NCBI GenBank assembly: GCA_934465295.1
Contig: CAKSKU010000002.1
Span: 62,001 to 126,000, forward strand
From: an uncultured Oscillospiraceae bacterium
Lineage (GTDB): Bacteria; Bacillota; Clostridia; Oscillospirales; Ruminococcaceae
Length of the DNA stretch: 64,000 nt
Reading direction: 5' to 3'
The position numbers and the translations under genes were made by a program. Positions 26,173-35,290 of this stretch are shown in pieces (the first letter of the stretch is position 1; each line of letters starts with the position of its first letter). The notes under the pieces are model-generated. The model did not search any database. It was not told where the DNA came from and saw nothing but the letters and a program-made list of their open reading frames with translations.

Positions 26173-26363
26173 AACTCAACGATAATGCAGAGATAGTTGC
26201 AAAAATAAAAGAGGGACTGAAAAGAACGGGCGGCTATTGCCCATGCAGATTGCAGCATACAGAAGAAAACCGATGTATGTGCAAAGAGTTCCGTGACCAG
26301 ATAGCAGACCCGAATTTTGAGGGATTCTGCCATTGTATGCTCTATTATAAATCAAAAGACTGA
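26163..26363 (+). CDS. Ferredoxin:thioredoxin reductase-like iron-sulfur protein
   Basis: A 66-residue protein with six cysteines arranged CPC, CMC and CHC (GGYCPCR, NRCMCKEF, GFCHCMLYY). This is the pattern of the catalytic beta subunit of ferredoxin:thioredoxin reductase, where four Cys hold a [4Fe-4S] cluster and two form the redox disulfide. The spacing between CPC and the next pair is shorter than in plant enzymes, as in the small bacterial and archaeal relatives. It starts inside the end of trmB. The reduction partner is unknown. Confidence 0.85.
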   Translation: MAVKLNDNAEIVAKIKEGLKRTGGYCPCRLQHTEENRCMCKEFRDQIADPNFEGFCHCMLYYKSKD

Positions 26364-26382
26364 GATCAATGCGGATTTTTTT

Positions 26383-27137
26383 AATTCGGAATTCGGAATT
26401 CGAAATTCGGAATTATTTGCATAGCTTACATTTGTTGGGCGTTGCGAAGCCAACCAGCTGGTCAAGCTGAGCACAGCTTGCGAGGGGTCAAGGGGGCGAG
26501 TAGCCCCATTGTCGCTTCCGCAGAAGCGAAATACCCTAAACTAACAGCGAAACGTCAGTTGCAACAGCGTAATCACTAACAAATCAAAAGGCGCAATTCA
26601 CATCAAAAAAGGTAAAACGAAATATGATAAACACAGTTTCGTAAAACCAATAATGTGAATTGCGCCAATCTTTTTCCTTCAAACAAACTATCCTCGGCTT
26701 GAAATGCGCAGAGCGAAAGCGATAAGCATTTCTTGCCGACATCGTTTGAACGGCTGTGGGATATGAACGGGAGATTGGATTTTTGCGGTTTCACGTTCAT
26801 ATTGCATAGCTGTTCATACTGCGTTTTATCATTCATATTGCGTTGAAGCTTCAAATCCACTCACTTCGTTCGTGGATTTTTGCTTCAAGGACAGTTTGTT
26901 TTAAGAAAAAGAATTGGCGCAATTCACTTTTTTTGGTTTACAAAATGATTTCTCATTTTCGTTTTCCATTTTTGATGTGAATTGCGCCTTTTTTGCTGTT
27001 AGATATTTTTCTATTGCGACTATGCCTTAACTGTTAGTTTAGGGTATTTCGCTCTCTGCGGAGAGCGACAAGGTGGCTCTGCCCCCTTGACCCCTGCAAG
27101 CTGTGCTCAGCTTGACCAGCTGGTTGGCTTCGCAGTT
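26383..27137. repeat. Dispersed structured repeat, copy 3: two inverted copies
   Basis: Two copies of the repeat lie head to head. The outer ends are a perfect 37-bp inverted repeat (26444-26480 and 27097-27133). The left copy (reverse) has core hairpin 26591-26603 / 26653-26665 and variable hairpin AAATGC/GCATTT; the right copy (forward) has core hairpin 26916-26927 / 26977-26988 with TTTTTT after it and variable hairpin AAATCCAC/GTGGATTT. The left end carries a degenerate AATTCGG tandem (26383-26415), also found inverted at 61110-61143. It fills a 777-base gap; the longest frame inside (26603-26860) crosses the hairpins and is not a credible gene. Confidence 0.9.
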
Positions 27138-27140
27138 CTG

Positions 27141-27803
27141 TTACTTTGTTGGGGTTTTGGCTTCTTCGGGTTTATCGAAAAGCTTTTTCATAAATGGTAT
27201 AAACATTCCGCCGAATGCATTTCCCACTGCTACTTCGAGGATATAGAGTGCGCCGCTTACTGTTGCGCCTGCGGAGAAATAATAGAAGCAATCCGCTATC
27301 GAATGGTTAAATCCGCAGAAAATAAAGAGCATTACGGGGACTGCTGTTCCGAATATCATTGAAACGTCATGTCCTTTTATACGGCAGTTCTTTCCGTTCT
27401 CAACTGCGAGGTACATCAATGTTCCGCAGAAGAAACCGAGGATAAGTCTGCTGACGATGCCGTCGCTCATTTTTGTATCCATTGCGGCAGCTGCGTTTTC
27501 ATGCACCTTTGCGCCTATTCTTGTTGCGGAGATCAAAAGTGCTGTAACGCCCGTTCCGACGATATTTCCGAGGAGGGTTATAAGCACTTCACGGATATAT
27601 ATTGGCTTTCTTTCGGGGATATATCCGACTTTACCCGTATAGAGTGCAAAGCCGAGCTGGATTATTGTGAAAAGTCCGAAGCTGAACAGAAATCCGCCCA
27701 TATACTTATTATCGCACATAAGGTAGACAGTTCCGCCGATACCGATCATAAATCCGGACATCAATGCCTTAAAAAATATACTTTTGAATGATTCAAGCTT
27801 CAT
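27141..27803 (-). CDS. Formate/nitrite transporter family channel
   Basis: A 220-residue membrane protein with six predicted helices and the FNT signature GFNHSIADCFYY in the fifth helix region. FNT proteins are pentameric channels for formate, nitrite, hydrosulfide or related small acids; which one is carried here cannot be told. A fermentative anaerobe would most often use it for formate. It is somewhat shorter than FocA. It has its own perfect promoter, and repeat copy 3 ends 4-8 bases after its stop codon. Confidence 0.9.
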   Translation of the reverse strand: MKLESFKSIFFKALMSGFMIGIGGTVYLMCDNKYMGGFLFSFGLFTIIQLGFALYTGKVGYIPERKPIYIREVLITLLGNIVGTGVTALLISATRIGAKVHENAAAAMDTKMSDGIVSRLILGFFCGTLMYLAVENGKNCRIKGHDVSMIFGTAVPVMLFIFCGFNHSIADCFYYFSAGATVSGALYILEVAVGNAFGGMFIPFMKKLFDKPEEAKTPTK

Positions 27804-27841
27804 AAAAACAGTTTTCCTTTCATTTTATCAACAACCTATTT

Positions 27842-27870
27842 ATTATAGGCTTATGACAATGATTTGTCAA
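27842..27870 (-). promoter_or_regulatory. Promoter of the FNT gene
   Basis: On the minus strand TTGACA (27870-27865), 17 bases, TATAAT (27847-27842): perfect consensus. Confidence 0.9.
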
Positions 27871-27927
27871 TAGCATTTGCCCGAAAACGGGAATTTTACA
27901 CTATGGTAATATATGAAAAAGTGAAAA

Positions 27928-28890
27928 TTACTGTTTTTTATTCTGCTCGATAAGCGCTCTTATCTCTTCATCGGTCGGCATTGCGGAGATAGCGCCGAGC
28001 TTTCTTGCGCTGAGTGCGCCGCAGGCATTGGCATAGACGGAAATTCCGATAAGATCATCCGTTTCAAGGTCAGAGAGCGGTTTTGCCGACTTTGCGATAC
28101 GGGAAAGGAACGCTCCGAAGAAGCTGTCGCCTGCTCCCATTGTATCGACAAGCTCTGTTTTGAACGAGGGGACATTGTTTATGCCCGTTTTTGTTGCGAC
28201 TATACAGCCCTTTGCGCCCTGCGTGATGCAGATCACCTTTACTCCGAGTCCGATAAGCTTTGCGATGGCTGTTGCCATATTTCCAAAGCCCGAAACGAGG
28301 AGAAGCTCATCTTCGGAGACTTTGAGGATATCAACGCACTTCATCACGTTCTGTATCGTTCTCACTGCGTCTTCCTGCGATGCCCACTGGCTGCGGCGGA
28401 ATTTCGGGTCGAAGCTTATTATCTTGCCCTGATTCTTCGCATATTCGGCGCAGAGCATCACAGCCGAGCGTGACGGTTCGGAGGTCAGCAGTCTTGAACC
28501 GAAGTGGAAAATTTTGCAGTTATCGATAAGCTTTTTATTCACTTCGCCATAAGTGAGCGAAGCGTCCTCGCTGTCGTTCCTTACGAAATAATATTCTCTT
28601 TCGCCATTCTCATTCCTGCTTACGAATGCGAGCGGAGTTGAATATTTATCATCGAGGATAAGTCCTTTTGTGTTTACGTTGTTTTCATCGAGGACGTTTT
28701 TGAGGTAGCGTCCGAACATATCCTTTCCGACTTTTCCGATGAAGCCTGTGGGAACACCGAGCTTTGCCGCCATAACTGCGACATTTGCCGATGAGCCGCC
28801 TGCATTCTGCGTGTAGGTTATCTCACCCGTTTCGGAAATCTTCTGCGTAAAGTCAACGAGCATCTCGCCGACTGCAACAATATCTGCCAT
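27928..28890 (-). CDS. PfkB family carbohydrate kinase (fructokinase-like)
   Basis: A 320-residue ribokinase-fold kinase. PfkB signatures are present: the N-terminal AGGSSANVAVMAAKLG and the C-terminal DTMGAGDSFFGAF with the catalytic Asp and anion hole. The nearest named group is bacterial fructokinase; mannose-derived fructose would suit the neighbouring beta-mannosidase, but substrate cannot be fixed. Third in a likely operon after beta-mannosidase and the HD hydrolase. Confidence 0.9.
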   Translation of the reverse strand: MADIVAVGEMLVDFTQKISETGEITYTQNAGGSSANVAVMAAKLGVPTGFIGKVGKDMFGRYLKNVLDENNVNTKGLILDDKYSTPLAFVSRNENGEREYYFVRNDSEDASLTYGEVNKKLIDNCKIFHFGSRLLTSEPSRSAVMLCAEYAKNQGKIISFDPKFRRSQWASQEDAVRTIQNVMKCVDILKVSEDELLLVSGFGNMATAIAKLIGLGVKVICITQGAKGCIVATKTGINNVPSFKTELVDTMGAGDSFFGAFLSRIAKSAKPLSDLETDDLIGISVYANACGALSARKLGAISAMPTDEEIRALIEQNKKQ

Positions 28891-28914
28891 TTTACAAGAC
28901 CCCTTTTCCTTTAT

Positions 28915-29493
28915 TTATGATTCAAGATAATATGATGCTTCCATATCTGCGACAGAAAGTGCGAACGCAAGCGGAAACATTTCAAAAGCTTTTCCGATGC
29001 TGTTTTTATCCTCTACCCCCGAGAAGCCCATATGATACCTTATCGCAAAGGCTTCTTCCCTTGTCAGGCGCATAAAGCCCGATATTATGTATACCGACTT
29101 TTCGCCGTGGCCGTAAGGGAGCGTATCGTCAATGGTATAGTACGGGACTTTTTCCCACTCGCCCCGTTCATTCTTGGCGTTGCGGTAATCGGTCTTATAG
29201 AAATTCACCTTGCAGACATCGTGAAGAAGCGCACAGAGAGCGATAGTTTCTTCGCTGTAATTCATTCTGTAAAGCTGTTTCGTTCTGTCACGTTCAAGAT
29301 AATCCTTAAGGCAGTGATAAACGTTAAGGCTGTGTTCAAGCAGACCTCCCTCGTGCGAGCCGTGGAAGCGTGTGCTTGCAGGGGCGGTGAAGAAATCGGT
29401 CTTGAGCAGATAATTGAGGAAGTTATCCGCTCCGTCCCTTTTGATATTTTCGTTATAGATACTGAGAAATTCTTCTTTTAACTCTGTGTTCAT
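28915..29493 (-). CDS. HD domain phosphohydrolase
   Basis: A 192-residue HD-superfamily metal-dependent hydrolase. The metal ligands are seen as H in HGSHEGGLLEHSLNVY, the HD pair in CALLHDVCKVNFYKTD, a later H in YGHGEKS and the distal D in LSVADMEAS. It resembles the HD part of YhaM-type exoribonucleases without the OB domain. Substrate unknown. It lies between beta-mannosidase (13-base gap) and the PfkB kinase. Confidence 0.85.
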   Translation of the reverse strand: MNTELKEEFLSIYNENIKRDGADNFLNYLLKTDFFTAPASTRFHGSHEGGLLEHSLNVYHCLKDYLERDRTKQLYRMNYSEETIALCALLHDVCKVNFYKTDYRNAKNERGEWEKVPYYTIDDTLPYGHGEKSVYIISGFMRLTREEAFAIRYHMGFSGVEDKNSIGKAFEMFPLAFALSVADMEASYYLES

Positions 29494-29506
29494 TAATTAT
29501 ACTCCG

Positions 29507-31978
29507 TTAAGACAATGCTATATCCGCATAAGATTTTATGCGAAGCTTTTCCTTTACAAGTTCGGGTGTAAAGTACGGCGGAAGAACGTCCTTTTTGAGC
29601 AGTATGCTCACGTCCTGACCGTTTATGTCGAACCAGTTGTCGCCGAAAACGACATCGAACTCATCAAAGTCGATATAAACGCCCTTTGCATAAGCCTGCG
29701 AGCTGAATGTAAGGCAGTATTTATCACCGAGCGTATCACATCTGACCCCGATCTCGGGCGGCAGGAACTCAAACTGCTTCGGCAGGACGAAAAGGAATGT
29801 TGAACTGCTGATTATTGCGTCCTTATGCATAAGTGAGTATTCGAGCGTACAGTTGAAATGGTCGGCTAAGGTAAGTCCTGTCATTTCACTTGTTATATTG
29901 CAGACATTCACTGCGGAAAGCGGCGGAATGGTGAACTCACCCGAGTCGCCCTCGGCAATTACTTCTGTTGTGTTCCGTCTGATCTTCCACTTGATATGAC
30001 CGTTGAATTCGGTCATTTTTTCGTTGGAAACGTTCAGAACGAGGTTATCCTTGTCGCTGTCATCGACCGAGCATATTATCGGCGCATAGAATTTTCTTGC
30101 GTAATAGTGGAGAGCTTTCCACCTGCCGAAATAGTCTATCGATGACCACGAGATAACGGGGTTGCAGTCATTGACCTGCCAGTAGAGCGAACCCATGCAG
30201 ATGCCTCTGTGGCGGCGCATCTGCTCAACGTTAAGACGGATAGCATCAGCCTGAACGAGCTGAGTTGCATAGACGAGATTCTCAAAGCTGTACGGATAAT
30301 GCACCATCTGCGCAAGGTAATACATCAGCTTTTCGTTGCCCGCTTCGCACTTCTGATGCGCTTCCATAACGGGCGACATAAGGTTCAGATCCTTTTCCTC
30401 GGCAAAGGAGCGCACCGTTTTCATACAAGGAATAGACTCAAAGCCGTACTCCGAGCAGAAGCGGAAAAGATACTTTTTATACTCTGTGAAGGGCTTTAAG
30501 CTGTGCCATACTTCCCAGTAATGGATATCGCCCTTGTTTTTAGCGCCGCTGTCATTGAAGCCGCCGCCCGAGGACGGTGAGGACGGCCAATAGAAATGTC
30601 CAGTATCGTACTGTGCGACAACCTTCGGGGCGATGTTCTCGAACATATTCAGATAGCCCTGCTTAAGCTCGGCATCGTTCGGAAGTCCCCAGTACTGCCA
30701 AGCGGATTCGATCTCGTTGTTTCCGCACCACATTGCAAGGCAGGCGTGATGATCGATACGGCGAACATTGTCGATAAGCTCCTGTTCGACTGTTGCGCAG
30801 AATTCGGGGTCGTTTCCGTCATAGACCGAGCAGGCGAACATCATATCCTGCCATACGAGCAGACCGAGTTCATCGCAGATATCGTAGAAATAATCATCGG
30901 GGTAAAATCCGCCGCCCCATACTCTTATCATATTGTAATTCGCAGCGGCGCAGTCCCTGAGAAGCTTTTCCGTGCGCTCACGGCTTCTCCTGCCGAGGAG
31001 GTTATCCTCGGGGATATAGTTTGCGCCCATTGCGAAAATTTTCGTTCCGTTTACCTTAAAGCAGAATTCTTCGCCGATATCGTCTTTCCGGCGTGAAACT
31101 TCTATCGTGCGCAGACCGGTTTTAAGCTCCTTTTTGTCGATAACTTCACCCTTGTGGAGAAGCTTTACCCTGACTTCGTAAAGATGCTGTTTTCCAAAGC
31201 CTCTGACGTGCCAGAGCTTGGGGTTGAGGATAACGCAGACAGCGGAGTTATGCTGTTTCGGTCGGTCGGTCTTTACAATAGTATTAACGCCGTCGGGGTC
31301 GGTGATAACGCACTCCATACGGAGGTCGTCGCCCGTAAAGTTTTCGATCTCGGTGTCGATATAAAGCTTCACCGAGCTTTGCTTATGCTCCTGCTTTATG
31401 CGGATATCTTTGATACAGCCGTATTTCTCGCCGACAAGGCTGACATCACGCCAGATTCCGACATCGGGGAGGATAGGACCCCAGTCCCAGCCGAACATAT
31501 AGTGCGCCTTGCGGATATGCGGATAGCCCTTCATCGTCGAAGCCACACCCCAGAGATCACGCTCGTCATTTTTATCCTTGATATATTTTATCGGCGAATG
31601 GATATAGACACGCAGCGAATTCGTTCCCCGTCTTATGCAGTCGGTGACATCGAATTTATATGTTCTGTGCATATTGTCGGCAGAGCCTACCGCAGTATCG
31701 TTGAGATAAACTTCTGCGATCGTATCGATGCCGTCAAAACGGAGATAAATGCGGTCGTTTTTCAGCATTGCTTCATCGGGGATAAAATCATAAGCGAAAA
31801 CGAAATCCTTATCCGATATCCCCAGCACGCCGTACTGGTTAAGGCGGTAAAACGGGTCTTCGATCATTTTATTTTCAAGCATCGAGCTGTAAACCGTTCC
31901 GGGGACGTTTACGGAAAGCTTTATTTTTTCATCGGCGGAGTTCACTCTCCACGGTCCGTTGAGGGATTGGATCATCAT
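29507..31978 (-). CDS. Beta-mannosidase, glycoside hydrolase family 2
   Basis: An 823-residue cytoplasmic GH2 enzyme that removes beta-mannose from the ends of manno-oligosaccharides. It has the N-terminal sugar-binding jelly roll (1-190), immunoglobulin-like domain, TIM barrel (about 300-600) and C-terminal beta domains. The acid/base is E422 in WCGNNEIE and the nucleophile E510 in FCSEYGFES; AHYMFGWDWGP is typical of the mannosidase group. No signal peptide is present, so substrates must be imported. AAAGGAG precedes the ATG, and its promoter overlaps the end of hisA. Confidence 0.93.
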   Translation of the reverse strand: MMIQSLNGPWRVNSADEKIKLSVNVPGTVYSSMLENKMIEDPFYRLNQYGVLGISDKDFVFAYDFIPDEAMLKNDRIYLRFDGIDTIAEVYLNDTAVGSADNMHRTYKFDVTDCIRRGTNSLRVYIHSPIKYIKDKNDERDLWGVASTMKGYPHIRKAHYMFGWDWGPILPDVGIWRDVSLVGEKYGCIKDIRIKQEHKQSSVKLYIDTEIENFTGDDLRMECVITDPDGVNTIVKTDRPKQHNSAVCVILNPKLWHVRGFGKQHLYEVRVKLLHKGEVIDKKELKTGLRTIEVSRRKDDIGEEFCFKVNGTKIFAMGANYIPEDNLLGRRSRERTEKLLRDCAAANYNMIRVWGGGFYPDDYFYDICDELGLLVWQDMMFACSVYDGNDPEFCATVEQELIDNVRRIDHHACLAMWCGNNEIESAWQYWGLPNDAELKQGYLNMFENIAPKVVAQYDTGHFYWPSSPSSGGGFNDSGAKNKGDIHYWEVWHSLKPFTEYKKYLFRFCSEYGFESIPCMKTVRSFAEEKDLNLMSPVMEAHQKCEAGNEKLMYYLAQMVHYPYSFENLVYATQLVQADAIRLNVEQMRRHRGICMGSLYWQVNDCNPVISWSSIDYFGRWKALHYYARKFYAPIICSVDDSDKDNLVLNVSNEKMTEFNGHIKWKIRRNTTEVIAEGDSGEFTIPPLSAVNVCNITSEMTGLTLADHFNCTLEYSLMHKDAIISSSTFLFVLPKQFEFLPPEIGVRCDTLGDKYCLTFSSQAYAKGVYIDFDEFDVVFGDNWFDINGQDVSILLKKDVLPPYFTPELVKEKLRIKSYADIALS

Positions 31979-32018
31979 CGTCGGTATGCTCCTTTTGCAA
32001 AATCATATTATCTTATTA

Positions 32019-32047
32019 ATTATACAAAAATTTCTCAAATTTGTCAA
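32019..32047 (-). promoter_or_regulatory. Promoter of the beta-mannosidase operon
   Basis: On the minus strand TTGACA (32047-32042), 17 bases, TATAAT (32024-32019). The -35 box overlaps the hisA stop codon. Confidence 0.85.
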
Positions 32048-32823
32048 TGATATTGTACAACTTTTTCAAAATCCATAGTTCCGCCGAAAATATCGAGCGC
32101 ACTTCCGACCGTGAAGTTGAGCTTTCCCTTGCCGAGCCTTTTAAGCGTGTCAAGGTCGCCGAATGAGCCTATGCCGCCTGCGTAGGTGAGGGTTATCTTT
32201 CCCCATTCGCCGAGCATTTCCGCAAGCTTTTCCTCTACTCCCCTTGCCTTGCCCTCGACATCGACAGCATGGACAAGGAACTCATCGCAGTAGGACGAGA
32301 GCCTGTCGAACACCTCGGGCGAGAGCTTCATATCGGTGAATTTCTGCCATCTGTCGGTGACAACGTAGTAATCCTCGCCTTTTTTCCGACAGGAAAGGTC
32401 AAGGACGATATGCTCCTTTCCGACGGCTTTTGTGAGCTTATCGAGGTTGCCGAGATCCACCTTTCCGTCCCTGAAAACATACGACGTGACTATTATATGC
32501 GATGCACCGTTTTCAATATACCCGGCGGCGTTGTCGGCAGTTACTCCTCCCCCGACCTGCAAGCCGCCCTCAAATTCGTGAAGTGCGGATAATGCCTGCT
32601 TTCGGTCGGCTTCGTAATATTCGCTGTCGGCGGCGTTGAGGATTATGATATGTCCGCCTTTCAAGCCCTTTTCCTTATAAAGACGGGCATAAAAATCCGC
32701 TCCGCAGTCGGCAACGAAATTCTCCGAGGCGGAATTGCCCTTGTCCGCAAGGCTTCCGCCGACTATCTGCTTTACCTTGCCGTTATGGATATCTATACAT
32801 GGTCTGAAATTCATTTTCTGCAA
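32044..32823 (-). CDS. hisA: HisA, eukaryotic-type phosphoribosylformimino-AICAR ribotide isomerase
   Basis: A 259-residue TIM-barrel isomerase of histidine synthesis. It begins FRPCIDIHNGKVKQIVGGSL and continues with HIIILNAADSEYYEAD and GGLQVGGGVTADNA; this arrangement matches the fungal/plant HIS6 type rather than the common bacterial HisA. It is not next to other his genes. The start is either the TTG at 32823 (AAAGG 5 bases upstream) or the ATG at 32814; both give the same domain. Confidence 0.88.
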   Translation of the reverse strand: MQKMNFRPCIDIHNGKVKQIVGGSLADKGNSASENFVADCGADFYARLYKEKGLKGGHIIILNAADSEYYEADRKQALSALHEFEGGLQVGGGVTADNAAGYIENGASHIIVTSYVFRDGKVDLGNLDKLTKAVGKEHIVLDLSCRKKGEDYYVVTDRWQKFTDMKLSPEVFDRLSSYCDEFLVHAVDVEGKARGVEEKLAEMLGEWGKITLTYAGGIGSFGDLDTLKRLGKGKLNFTVGSALDIFGGTMDFEKVVQYH

Positions 32824-32912
32824 TAATTCCTTTCATTTTTGAGTATTTACAGATAAGTATAGCACACCTTTTTTATATTTTCCATATTTTTTTGCAAAAT
32901 TTATAATAATTG

Positions 32913-32942
32913 TTGACATTTTATATAGTAATGTGGTATAAT
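32913..32942 (+). promoter_or_regulatory. Promoter of the dynamin cassette
   Basis: TTGACA (32913-32918), 18 bases, TATAAT (32937-32942), about 100 bases before the first dynamin gene. Confidence 0.8.
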
Positions 32943-33045
32943 AAATGTTAGTTATTGGGTAAATTGCATCTATAATGAAATACTGTCATTATTTTTTTAA
33001 TAGTTCTTTCAAAAATTCCCGTGATATATTTTCAAGGAGGTTGCT

Positions 33046-35094
33046 ATGGGAGAAAATGTAATCAATTACGGCAGCTATGCAGCGTATAAGCAGACGGTCA
33101 GCGAGCTTACGGACTGCCTTTGCCAGCTTAAAGAGTTCAGTGAGGAGCTGGAGCTGAACAACACCGCAAAATCCATTGCGGACACTATTGAAAAGACTGC
33201 CAACGAGCATTTTGAAGTTGCTATCGTCGGCGAGTTCAAGCGAGGAAAAAGTACGCTCATCAACGCACTGCTCGGTCAGGAAGTCCTCCCTGCGGACGTT
33301 CTTCCCGCAACGGCTACCCTCAACCGAGTTACATACAGCGAAACCCCTTATGTCGAGGTCGAATACAAGACGGGCGAAAAGGAAAATGTCGATATCAACA
33401 AGCTTGCGGACTATGTAACAAAGCTTTCCTACGAATCGGAAAAGCGTGCGGAGAGCGTCAAGCAGGCTACCGTTCACTATGCGACCGACTTCTGCAAGAA
33501 CAACGTTGACATCATCGACACTCCGGGTCTCAACGATGACGAGCAGATGACGAACGTTACCCTTTCGATACTCCCCGAGATCGATGCAGCTGTTTTCGTT
33601 ATCAGTGCAAACTCGCCTTTCTCGCAGTTTGAAAAGGAATTCCTTGAAAAGAAAATGCTCACGAGCGATATGGGACGGATAATCTTCGCCGTAAACTGCT
33701 TCGGCACGTTCTCCAAGGAGGACGAGGACAGAATAGTCGAAACGGTCGAAAAGCGCATCGGCTCTTATGTTATGGAAAAAGCCAAGACCGTTATGGGCGA
33801 GGACTCCAAGGAATTCGCCGTTTACAAGCGCAAGATCGGCAAGCCTAAGGTAATCGGCGTTTATGCGAAAAAAGCACTTCTTGCAAAGCAGGCTCACAAT
33901 GAGGAAATGCTCAAGGAGAGCAACTTCCCGACCTTTGAAGCTGCTCTTGAACGTATGCTCACGCAGGAGAGAGGTTCTATCAGCCTCCAGATACTTGCTA
34001 CAAAGATAATCAGCAGCGGTTCGGAGATCATCAATTCCATCGTTCTCCGTGAAAATTCACTCATGATGGAAACCGATGAATTCATGGAGAAATACAACGC
34101 CGCTATCGAGGAGATCGACGCTATCAGAACCAAGAAGCGTGCCGAATTTGTCCGCATCAACGACGCCGCAAACAAGGTTTATGACGGCTTGAAGCCTATC
34201 CTTGACGGCTACTGGAGCCAGATCGAGGAAACGGCAATGCAGGTTATCGACGATTATCCTATGTCCGCTGACGACTTAAAGCGTGACAAGCTGAAGATCG
34301 TTTATGCAAAGCTCACCGAAAAGATAAAGGAGAACATCGAAAACAAGGCACAGATCATCTGTGAACAGATACAGAATGAGATAAACATCGCCCTGAGCGA
34401 CGAAGCAGAGCGTTTGCAGTCATTCGAGGATGAATTCTTCGCATCTGTTGCACGAATCCAGGAGATGTTCGCCGTTCCTCAGCGTCACTCACGCAACGGC
34501 GGCATTGTTGATTCCATCATCGGCGTTGCTATCGGTTCTGTCGGAACGGGCGGACTCTTTGTCGGCTTCCGTGAGGCAGGCGTAAAGGGCGCACTTCTCG
34601 GCGGCGCATCGGGCTTCGTGGGCTTCTGCGCAACATTCTATGCAGCAGCATATCTTGCAGGCTTCCTCGGCATTGCTGCGGCAGGCCCTGTTACACTCTG
34701 CATCATGGCTATCGCAGGTCTTGCGGGAACCTTCACGGGAAAGCTCTCCGTTGATAAGCTTCTCGTTCAGGAAAGAATAGACAAATACAAGAACAGCTTC
34801 AAGAACTCCGTTTCAAAGCAGTTCCACGAAATGCGCATCTCCAGCGACTTCTCCGAAACTGTACGTCAGCAGGTATTCGCATCGTTTGAAGGACTTAAAA
34901 AGAAGATCGAGGACGAGACCGAAATTATCCTCAAAGATACACAGAAAACACTCGACAACCTCAATCAGCTCAAAGCCGAACGCAAAACCGTTTCCGAAAA
35001 CGAAAAGGTCAAGCTTCAGAACATTGCGGAATACACCGGTTCTCTGCTTGCGGAAACATACAATCTTCATCACGCTCTTACAAATGATGAATGA
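33046..35094 (+). CDS. Dynamin-like GTPase 1, membrane type
   Basis: A 682-residue bacterial dynamin-like protein. An N-terminal helical part is followed by a GTPase domain with P-loop GEFKRGKST (62-70), switch threonine near T89-T91, and DTPG (158-161). The G4 motif, normally T/NKxD, reads NCFG (217-220) and lacks the Asp that selects guanine. Long coiled-coil helices follow, then a Gly/Ala-rich hydrophobic stretch (about 485-566) able to enter the membrane as a paddle, then a C-terminal helical arm. AAGGAGG lies just upstream. It is followed by an M48-like gene and a second dynamin; such pairs act together in membrane remodelling. Confidence 0.92.
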   Translation: MGENVINYGSYAAYKQTVSELTDCLCQLKEFSEELELNNTAKSIADTIEKTANEHFEVAIVGEFKRGKSTLINALLGQEVLPADVLPATATLNRVTYSETPYVEVEYKTGEKENVDINKLADYVTKLSYESEKRAESVKQATVHYATDFCKNNVDIIDTPGLNDDEQMTNVTLSILPEIDAAVFVISANSPFSQFEKEFLEKKMLTSDMGRIIFAVNCFGTFSKEDEDRIVETVEKRIGSYVMEKAKTVMGEDSKEFAVYKRKIGKPKVIGVYAKKALLAKQAHNEEMLKESNFPTFEAALERMLTQERGSISLQILATKIISSGSEIINSIVLRENSLMMETDEFMEKYNAAIEEIDAIRTKKRAEFVRINDAANKVYDGLKPILDGYWSQIEETAMQVIDDYPMSADDLKRDKLKIVYAKLTEKIKENIENKAQIICEQIQNEINIALSDEAERLQSFEDEFFASVARIQEMFAVPQRHSRNGGIVDSIIGVAIGSVGTGGLFVGFREAGVKGALLGGASGFVGFCATFYAAAYLAGFLGIAAAGPVTLCIMAIAGLAGTFTGKLSVDKLLVQERIDKYKNSFKNSVSKQFHEMRISSDFSETVRQQVFASFEGLKKKIEDETEIILKDTQKTLDNLNQLKAERKTVSENEKVKLQNIAEYTGSLLAETYNLHHALTNDE

Positions 35095-35130
35095 AAAAAC
35101 GGGATATCGTGATGCTTCAAAGGCATCATA

Positions 35131-35249
35131 ATACTAAACACCAATAAAATACAGGAAAAAATCTGCGCCGAAATCCAATATAAACCTGTTAAAAACAGCT
35201 ACAAGATTGTCGGCTTGATTTTTTCCAAATTTTAAATGGTGTTTAGTAT
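35131..35249. mobile_element. 119-bp palindromic element, MITE-like
   Basis: Perfect 13-bp terminal inverted repeats ATACTAAACACCA (35131-35143) and TGGTGTTTAGTAT (35237-35249) continue inward as matching arms (GGAAAAAATC...GCCGA against TCGGC...GATTTTTTCC), leaving a central loop of about 37 bases that includes CCTGTT/AACAGC. It lies between dynamin 1 and the M48-like gene. No coding capacity. It could be a miniature inverted-repeat transposable element or a large hairpin at the RNA level. Confidence 0.6.
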
Positions 35250-35290
35250 AAAAGCTCCCGACAGTAACCATATAATGGAGGATAAAAGCG

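Noticed and set aside
26383..26415. Possible CRISPR or satellite in the AATTCGG tandem
   Set aside because: The units are 7-8 bases and contiguous, without spacers; it is only a short degenerate tandem. No CRISPR array or cas gene was seen in the window.
26603..26860. 84-codon frame inside repeat copy 3
   Set aside because: It runs across the conserved hairpins, is not kept in the other copies, and has no ribosome binding site.
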